From Bacteroidota bacterium (GTDB lineage Bacteria; Bacteroidota; Bacteroidia; Bacteroidales; GCA-2748055): 13,930 nt of DNA. Every line of letters begins with the position of its first letter. The first letter of the stretch is position 1. The stretch covers positions 1 to 13,930 of the forward strand of contig JAAEOI010000618.1 in the NCBI GenBank assembly GCA_024244665.1, in the 5' to 3' direction. Positions 9,501 through 13,930 of this stretch are shown here, in pieces. The translations under genes and the position numbers were made by a program. A model generated the notes under the pieces. The model ran no database searches, was not told the origin of the DNA, and worked only from the letters and a program-made list of their open reading frames with translations.

Positions 9501-9581
9501 GGATAGTGCCCCTGTTAATATGCATAGTAAAAACAAACGGTTCCGTAACAGTCTTATTGGAATAATCTGTAATATCTTCAT
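6522..9581 (-). CDS. Large exported protein, probable uncharacterised glycoside hydrolase with jelly-roll N-terminal domain
   Basis: A 1019-residue protein with a long signal peptide (LLRNRLFLLCILTGALSF, cleavage near VHG-QN, residue 37). Residues about 62-222 (DFEDMEGWTVE ... VFLDNLSFY) look like a carbohydrate-binding jelly roll. Residues about 280-530 look like a beta-sandwich of the kind that precedes a hydrolase barrel. Residues about 540-830 look like a (beta/alpha)8 barrel: VVLLD575-WESGW, DGSESFTFR, ALYNNYTDL, GGSD685VHTAITPW and VYSE733GGNHYYYSG. D685 and E733 are candidate catalytic acids. Residues 840-1019 form C-terminal beta domains. The barrel motifs recall the GH101/GH129/DUF5696 group, but I cannot assign a family, and none of the usual named CAZyme motifs is clear. 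It sits between a GH101-like gene (81 nt upstream) and GH110 (25 nt downstream), so a role on the same glycan is likely. Confidence 0.8.
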   Translation of the reverse strand: MKILQIIPIRLLRNRLFLLCILTGALSFPGSIQSVHGQNEFEKGKRPYELDWAGRFTDDHEPLVDFEDMEGWTVEANGGIAEISRSEEEKIWGIYTCKIALKGDTAGAGFILRPPEPMMIRDSFTAVNMWVWNDYWIWRDDVGRGKPMERISLLLETFGGASFEIPFSRELDWPGWYLLHIRLSSAQRKAFTQGGLLKGIRLSNCLIDKEKSVFLDNLSFYKESLEPIDFEVQDRPGVDLAQGQDLGIHTGKERLPFPTREETMLPENLSENYTTELVQEGKAYVFRYQGDDGVLEYHYEPRKGNLGDVTARWVNNQAGILRPMEGGGVRLAVNNEVEGLLEDRHGAYLPREPIALDPEEAELIDCRISGETLVSRWKVSRGSLAAEVEYVFRIWQKSLVIDVHSTGGHAGEVSLGKVRGTENPRLVQIPYWSGEDIDWDQGHKRFGFPKNRPAVLVTGSPEKSLFLSLFPDHYRTGSSRLYFINQIEDDAVTCGGGTRYLPKTNGRRNDCHERLFLTLSPRFEEVLPTIANPPSPWRSEAAQNLVCYNGVKDRESDYSHMKRNARYGMKQVVLLDWESGWRDGSESFTFRTVAAPGKGGDEGQIAYSRNLQELGFRYALYNNYTDLATVNSHWGEDFVTLMPDGAWQKAWFRCYAPKSARAVSMEPAITSIMKDKFNPNAGGSDVHTAITPWMRVDYDARVPGAGTMMTQFYAYGQILLHQQKVWGGPVYSEGGNHYYYSGLVTGNTARDRGYDLFNDAWLVDFDLRKLHPLGCDWGFEMGEENSDKEADRFFAGTIAYGHSGSFFGGMGRWDPLTIRSYYMLQQLQSSYCNALIKEIRYANKNGQLLDVSAAVATDAYRRSQIRLEYDNGLVVWVNGHREESWETPEAELPPAGYYARIPDGSLEVFSAIKNKERVDFVHSPAYDYMDGRGHWLETPWGASDGQLIILNNIDGSRELIPFRTEKFAIALTSEPEATIALDMDRNEMGEAKGELRRGMYHIQPVSGAVSYVLKFGPGP

Positions 9582-9662
9582 CTATTTAAATATATAATTT
9601 CCTTTCATTGACTGAACAAAAATCCATGAAAAAATGAACTCACCTTGCTGGAAAAACGCTTA

Positions 9663-11396
9663 TCAGTGTGCTTGATTATCGAAGCCCTGAGGCACTATTG
9701 AAACCGCCTGGTCCATATCCAGGGACAATTCCAGCCGTCCGTTCTCTATCTTCCTGCCCGATTCCACTGGCTCCAGTCCGTCAATGGAAATCTCGTACAA
9801 ATCCACACTTTTGACCCCTTCCCAACTTTCCGGCATCACCCATTGCCTGCTTGAATACCCCTCCTTGCTGTATGCAATTATTTCTTGTTCTTTCCATTTT
9901 GCTTCCACAAAAACATTGTCATTCTCCACCAATACATAATCTCCCTTTTTAATGGTTTTCCTTCCATCCACATCTCCAGCGGTCAGACCTTCAGAATAAT
10001 ACACTGTTTCATCGATCAAGGCAAGCCTCTCGTGTTGGCTCAGATAGTACCAGGGCAAGGCCATGGTGCAAAACTGTTCCAGAAAGCCGGAAAGGTTCTC
10101 CTTATCCTTCAGCCAGATGTCTTCCCCATGCATGCTTGTGCCAATCCTGAAATCACCAGGTGCTACGCCACTCATGTCTTCTGCCCTTGTAGTAGCGCCC
10201 CGTGCTGAAAGTCTTTCCGGAACTTTCATAGAATGTTCTGTTCCTCTTGCCCAATAGGAATAACCCTGAAGACCGTAAAATCCCTCTCCCGGTGGATGGG
10301 CCCATAGTATACCTTCCCCGGTCACATCGAATCCCCTTTCCATCCAGTATTTAAATATCTTCCTTATTGTTTCAGTTTCCCGGTACATATCAATACCGCC
10401 GTTTTCAGGTTTGGCATGCCAGGGGCTTAACGGACGGTTTTCGGGCTTCCAGTAGGTAATCAGGTTATCAACATGAATGGTGTGACCATCTACCAGTTCA
10501 GGTATCATTTCAATCAACTGATCTATTCGCTTTTGGGCCATCCCCTCTTCCCATTCTCTCGTATAACTCAAATAACTAAACTCACCAAGTAATATGATCT
10601 TACCATTTGCATCCCTGCCGACAATATCTTTTTTAACATATTCATCCCACAAGGGGCTGTCTGGACGGGCCAGAACCATATCAATATGTAAACTGACTGT
10701 TGTATTATACTGTTTCGCTTCTCGGATCAACCAGCGAAGGCTCTCCAAAGCCGTTGAATCTTCTTCTCGTTTCAATTTAGGATTAACAATATTCCAGGCC
10801 GGACATAAACGATCAAAACCTCCTTTTTCCCACCCCTCCAGATAAATTATCTTCGGAATTCCACGGGTAAGCTTATCTGTTTTCCTGATTACATCAAATG
10901 CTTCCTTAAATGTGCACATCCGACTCGGGTCATTCGAATCTGATCCTCCGGTAATAAATTGATTCCCTTTAGGAACAACATCTATTCCCATCCATAATTT
11001 AAGAACAAGTGTTTTATGGTATTCCCGGTAAAAAGGCCTTACCACAATATCCTTTTCATCCATAAATGTTTTGCCGTCCTTCACCACAACAGCTTCGATT
11101 GTTCCTATTCCTCCCTCCCTGGGTATTATCTTATTCCCCTCCAGTTTTACTACCTCAACATCTCCGCTCGCCAGTTTTGTTTCTGCCCTGAGAACAATAT
11201 CCCCATCGGTGATCATCTCATTCTTCCCATTCGAATAAATCCCCAGTATCGAAACAGTCCCGGTTACATCAGGCTCTAACAATGGATTAAAGGTTTCTTT
11301 GTCGGCTAATATCTTTATATCGATTAACCCTCGTGGCTCCTTTTGACATCCGACTACCAGGATTAATAGTACGGTACAGAATAATAAATTTTTCAT
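9663..11396 (-). CDS. GH101-like endo-alpha-N-acetylgalactosaminidase-family lipoprotein
   Basis: The frame opens at ATG 11420, but ATG 11396 (MKNLLF) places a lipoprotein signal directly at the N-terminus (LLILVVG-C17), giving 577 residues and a 4-nt gap after the GH29 gene; this start is preferred. Residues about 20-125 look like an Ig/BIG-like beta domain ending in VVRPF. Residues about 150-450 form a barrel-like domain with IIYLEGWEKGG, CPAWNIVNPKLKR, VSLH237-ID, SPLWDEYVKKD, HTIHV-D310-N and DVTG-E361-G. The layout resembles the PF12905 catalytic domain of GH101, which releases the core-1 disaccharide from Ser/Thr of mucin-type glycoproteins; D310 and E361 are candidate nucleophile and acid/base. 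It is much shorter than classical GH101 enzymes, which often exceed 1000 residues and carry several binding modules, so the specificity could differ. The family name is from memory of motifs and is moderately sure; the hydrolase-like nature is firmer. Confidence 0.75.
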   Translation of the reverse strand: MKNLLFCTVLLILVVGCQKEPRGLIDIKILADKETFNPLLEPDVTGTVSILGIYSNGKNEMITDGDIVLRAETKLASGDVEVVKLEGNKIIPREGGIGTIEAVVVKDGKTFMDEKDIVVRPFYREYHKTLVLKLWMGIDVVPKGNQFITGGSDSNDPSRMCTFKEAFDVIRKTDKLTRGIPKIIYLEGWEKGGFDRLCPAWNIVNPKLKREEDSTALESLRWLIREAKQYNTTVSLHIDMVLARPDSPLWDEYVKKDIVGRDANGKIILLGEFSYLSYTREWEEGMAQKRIDQLIEMIPELVDGHTIHVDNLITYWKPENRPLSPWHAKPENGGIDMYRETETIRKIFKYWMERGFDVTGEGILWAHPPGEGFYGLQGYSYWARGTEHSMKVPERLSARGATTRAEDMSGVAPGDFRIGTSMHGEDIWLKDKENLSGFLEQFCTMALPWYYLSQHERLALIDETVYYSEGLTAGDVDGRKTIKKGDYVLVENDNVFVEAKWKEQEIIAYSKEGYSSRQWVMPESWEGVKSVDLYEISIDGLEPVESGRKIENGRLELSLDMDQAVSIVPQGFDNQAH

Positions 11397-11400
11397 GTGT

Positions 11401-12942
11401 TTATTTATTGGTAGTTGCATGTATTGGAGGTTTGATATTTGTTACCGGTTTGTCGAATGATATTTTTATGATCGTATCCAAGGGATCTCTCAGCTTTTCA
11501 GGGACGGATATTTCCAGGTGACCATCTATCTGTTTTACCCTTGCTTTGCCTCCGGTCAGTAATTCATGAGAAACCATTTTGCGGTCGATTGCAGGAAGGA
11601 CGATGGTGTCGGACGGCCAGCGGAGAACATGCAGGTAGACATCCTTCCCCTTGTGAGTAGATCCTCCCCACCAGTTTCCGCCAGGCAAATTAAAATGATC
11701 TCGGTCTGTGTTAGATTGTCTTTTTTTAGAATCGGGAGCCACAAACGGCCCGCCGCGGGTTCCGTAGATGGATGAACCATATTCCTTTGCCCATTGGCCG
11801 ATCTTTACAAAACTCTCTACCTGGCGGGGTTCAATACGTCCATCAGGCATGGGATTTGTGTTAAGGAGCAGGTTTCCATCGCCGGTAGCGCAAACAACCA
11901 GCATCTTGATGGCTTCCTGGTATGACTTGAGTTTGTCATTTGGTTTCCATGCCCATTGAGTGCCGAGAGTAATGCAGCTTTCCCATGGGCGCTTCCTTGA
12001 GAAATGTCCGAGACGCTGCTCGGGCGTCTCGAAGTCGGCTTCAAGGCCGCATCGGTTATTGATGATCAGATCAGGTTGGATGGAACGAGCCATCGCAAAA
12101 AGCGTCTCTGCATCCCATAGCTCAGCGACCTCTTTTTTCACTGGTCGCAAATTGTCAAACCAAAGGCCGTCAATTTTCCCATAATTGGTAAGGATCTCTC
12201 GGACCTGGCCATGCAGATATTTAATGTAACGGTCATGGCTCTTTGTCAGGTAGTCGGGGTGATGAAAGTCCGGTTGGGAGTAATAGACAATAAGTTTTAG
12301 ATCATGTTTGTGACAGGCGTCAGCTAGTTCCTTAAGTGGATCAACTTTCCAAGGGGATTCTGTGCTGGTGCTTTTGTAATCTGTTAATTTAGAGTCAAAC
12401 AGGCAGAAGCCATCATGGTGCTTGGAAACAAAGACCATGTATTTTTGCCCGGCGGCCTTGGCGATCTTCACCCATTCCTCAGCATTGAATTTTACTGGGT
12501 TCCATTTTTTATAAAGTTCATCGTACTCTTTTGGCGGTGTGGGGTTATCACTACTTCTGTACTTTTTCATCCATTCTGCCATCGGCTTGTCCTGCTCGCC
12601 TGTAGCCAATGCACGCGACCAGCTAATTTCCTTATTGGTCAAACTCACCGGCCCCCAATGGATGAACATGCCAAACCGCATGTCCTTCCATGCTTCGACA
12701 GCTTCGGGTTTGGCTTTGAGGTAATCATTCTTCGGCGTACCGGACCCTTGTGGACTTAGTTTATCCTCAAACCATGTATCACCACTCTTCAAGAGAAGAG
12801 TGTCGCAGTCGTCATTACCGCCAGACTGGCTGACATAATAGGTCTTTCCCGACGCTTGCGTCACGAACCCCAGGCCTAACATGCAATAGACGCAAATTAA
12901 TAACAAAAAAAAATTTACACTTTTGTGATTTGTAGCTTTCAT
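11401..12942 (-). CDS. GH29 alpha-L-fucosidase with a foreign beta-helix-type N-terminus
   Basis: A 513-residue exported protein. Residues 84-430 are a full GH29 barrel: MRFGMFI-H95-WG, KH175H-DGFCLFDS, VYYSQPDFHHPDY, GLW-F-D263-N (expected nucleophile) and a DFETP-E308-Q loop that may carry the acid/base. Residues 440-500 form the usual C-terminal beta domain. GH29 enzymes are retaining exo-fucosidases. The N-terminus is odd. After the signal peptide (FFLLLICVYCMLGLGF, cut near QASG), residues 33-73 read KTYYVSQSGGNDD and then CDTLLLKSGDTW and GSGTPKND, a pattern typical of the start of right-handed beta-helix polysaccharide lyase-like proteins, but shortened, before the fucosidase begins at YLKAKPEAVEAW. 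The frame is intact and the active site is complete, so the enzyme may still work. It lies 13 nt after the GH29/GH78 remnant and 4 nt before the GH101-like gene. Confidence 0.88.
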   Translation of the reverse strand: MKATNHKSVNFFLLLICVYCMLGLGFVTQASGKTYYVSQSGGNDDCDTLLLKSGDTWFEDKLSPQGSGTPKNDYLKAKPEAVEAWKDMRFGMFIHWGPVSLTNKEISWSRALATGEQDKPMAEWMKKYRSSDNPTPPKEYDELYKKWNPVKFNAEEWVKIAKAAGQKYMVFVSKHHDGFCLFDSKLTDYKSTSTESPWKVDPLKELADACHKHDLKLIVYYSQPDFHHPDYLTKSHDRYIKYLHGQVREILTNYGKIDGLWFDNLRPVKKEVAELWDAETLFAMARSIQPDLIINNRCGLEADFETPEQRLGHFSRKRPWESCITLGTQWAWKPNDKLKSYQEAIKMLVVCATGDGNLLLNTNPMPDGRIEPRQVESFVKIGQWAKEYGSSIYGTRGGPFVAPDSKKRQSNTDRDHFNLPGGNWWGGSTHKGKDVYLHVLRWPSDTIVLPAIDRKMVSHELLTGGKARVKQIDGHLEISVPEKLRDPLDTIIKISFDKPVTNIKPPIHATTNK

Positions 12943-12955
12943 ACTTGTTGCAATT

Positions 12956-13581
12956 TTAATTGATTATTGATTTGAATTCATAATTTCCGGAACCTGCTTC
13001 AAACACGGCCCGGCCCTCTTCCATTCGCAGGAACTTGATGTCCTTTACCATATCAATCGGCTGCCTGCTCTCCGTCACAGAGCTTACATCCTTCGAAGGT
13101 ACATACACCGTTGTCGTCGTATTGGCGGGAATGGTGACATCCCACGTGAAGGTATCTTTATCTTGTTTCCAGTTACTGACGATCCGGCCATGCATGGACT
13201 TGTCGGAACAGTTTACGTAGGTCAGGTCACCCACCGGCTGGGGCTTCACAACCTGGGGATAAGCAATTTCTTTCAAATACGCATCGAAGTCCCCGGCCTG
13301 CGCCTGAGAATAGTAGAAACCTATTTTTATCCATTCCCCGATTCCATCGATCTTCTCACCTTTATAGGTGCCGGCCGGAACTGAATATACCCCCCAGTGA
13401 ATAAACAGTCCGAAACGCGCCTCACGCCACCATTCCATCCTCGCATCTCGTTGCTCAAGGGTTTCCTCCAGGGGATCAATCCACTCTTTTTGCTCCTGGC
13501 TTCTCATGTTGGTACATGATTGAACAATAAAACAAAAATTAATAAAACTAAGACTGGGATAAGGTTAACGCTGTTTTTCAT
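12956..13581 (-). pseudogene. Scrambled remnant: frameshifted signal peptide, GH29 fragments, GH78 C-terminal domain
   Basis: The longest open frame (12956-13507, 183 residues) lacks a signal peptide and joins pieces of two enzymes. Residues 19-61 are the GH29 N-terminus (WWREARFGLFIHWGVYSVPAG ends at GEWIK). Residues 62-70 (IGFYYSQAQ) come from the middle of the barrel, and residues 71-86 (AGDFDAYLKEIAYPQV) from a little further on. The KHHDGF block and the WFD nucleophile are missing, so no fucosidase activity is expected. Residues 89-183 (VGDLTYVN, MHGRI, IPANTTTTVYVPS, YEF) match the C-terminal beta-sandwich of GH78 alpha-L-rhamnosidases. Upstream, ATG 13581 opens a 25-codon frame with a clear hydrophobic leader (MKNSVNLIPVLVLLIFVLLF) that stops at 13504, while the main frame supplies IVQSCTN, a plausible lipobox. 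A one-base shift in the T-rich tract near 13520-13545 would join them. It may be a decayed gene or an assembly error. Confidence 0.78.
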
Positions 13582-13647
13582 TTTTTTGGAAGTTCTAGTT
13601 TTCTGTGTTTTTTAAACGGCATTGGCCAAAAAAATAAAATACTTCAA

Positions 13648-13930
13648 CTATTCATTATAGATGCGTATTTCAAATACCCGGGCCGACTCTACCCCATGGG
13701 TAGCTCGTATAGTTAATCTGAGCTTGCTTGCTCGAACCTTCGTAAATTTGTGAACCCGGTGGCGTTGAAAATTGTCCTCACTTTCAGCAAGGGATACCCA
13801 ATCACCCTTTGAAAATGCTGAAACTTCATATGATTTCACACAAACTTCCTGACGGGACTCTTCAGGTCTACCCGTTGACAGGTCAGTATCAAAGGTCAAA
13901 TGAACTGTGTTGAAATCCGACGGATTGCCC
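13648..13930 (-). CDS. C-terminal beta-sandwich domain of a protein continuing beyond the window (5' end missing)
   Basis: The frame is open from base 13930 to a TAG at 13650-13648, giving the last 93 residues. It has no credible start in the window (the TTG at 13899 is internal), since coding-type sequence (NPSDFNTVHLTFDTDLSTG) continues upstream of it. The residues FDTDLS, VKSYEVSAFSKGDWVSL, N-QRHRVHKF and RLTIRATHG-ARVFEIRIYNE resemble the discoidin/F5-8 type C-like C-terminal domain that I associate with PF12831-type FAD-dependent oxidoreductases, and less specifically with secreted glycoside hydrolases. The catalytic part is outside the window, so neither function can be confirmed. The stop is followed by 66 nt of AT-rich sequence before the leader of the remnant gene, so it is probably the upstream member of the same transcription unit. 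Confidence 0.7.
   Translation of the reverse strand, partial: GNPSDFNTVHLTFDTDLSTGRPEESRQEVCVKSYEVSAFSKGDWVSLAESEDNFQRHRVHKFTKVRASKLRLTIRATHGVESARVFEIRIYNE

Noticed and set aside
9582..9662. AT-rich gap with TTTG and TATATTTA elements that might form a Bacteroidota-type promoter
   Set aside because: The TAnnTTTG consensus is not met, the spacing is poor and the element would lie only a few bases from the start codon.
11397..11420. Upstream ATG (MQLPIN) as the start of the GH101-like gene
   Set aside because: The internal ATG at 11396 puts the lipoprotein signal at the N-terminus and avoids overlap with the GH29 gene.
13582..13647. TTGGCCAA palindrome with an A-rich run, a possible terminator
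   Set aside because: The stem is only four base pairs with no loop, too short for a terminator; no promoter match in the gap either.
1..13930. CRISPR arrays, insertion sequences, tRNA or rRNA genes, phage genes
   Set aside because: No regularly spaced repeats, transposase motifs, inverted-repeat termini or RNA gene structures were seen on reading both strands.

Overview
The window looks like part of a polysaccharide or glycan utilisation locus from a Bacteroidota-like bacterium. Evidence: every gene lies on the minus strand with short gaps, nearly all products carry export or lipoprotein signals, leaders are AT-rich without strong Shine-Dalgarno sites, and the enzymes (GH29, GH110, heparinase II/III-like, GH101-like) are typical of Bacteroidota carbohydrate clusters. 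No SusC/SusD pair, sulfatase, regulator, tRNA or rRNA is visible, so the lineage call is an inference. Verrucomicrobiota or Planctomycetota relatives cannot be excluded.

Transcription runs from high to low coordinates. First comes the C-terminal end of an open-ended protein (13648-13930). Next is a scrambled remnant (12956-13581): a signal peptide out of frame, three pieces of a GH29 alpha-L-fucosidase, and the C-terminal domain of a GH78 alpha-L-rhamnosidase. A complete GH29 catalytic domain follows (11401-12942), carried on an N-terminus that seems to come from a beta-helix polysaccharide lyase-like protein. Then a compact GH101-like lipoprotein (9663-11396), a 1019-residue exported protein that looks like an uncharacterised glycoside hydrolase (6522-9581), a GH110 alpha-1,3-galactosidase-like lipoprotein (4655-6496), a heparinase II/III-like lyase overlapping it (2719-4668), a beta-lactamase-fold serine hydrolase (1396-2706), and a GTG-started M23-like peptidase with PKD domains that runs off the left edge (1-1372).

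Taken together the set suggests outer-surface or periplasmic dismantling of a branched glycan: alpha-fucose, alpha-1,3-galactose and perhaps alpha-GalNAc removed by GH29, GH110 and GH101-like enzymes, a uronate-containing chain cleaved by the lyase, and perhaps ester groups removed by the serine hydrolase. The substrate cannot be named from this window. The most unusual points are the two neighbouring mosaic genes at 11401-13581 and the large unassigned hydrolase-like protein. There is no gene-free stretch longer than 300 bases.
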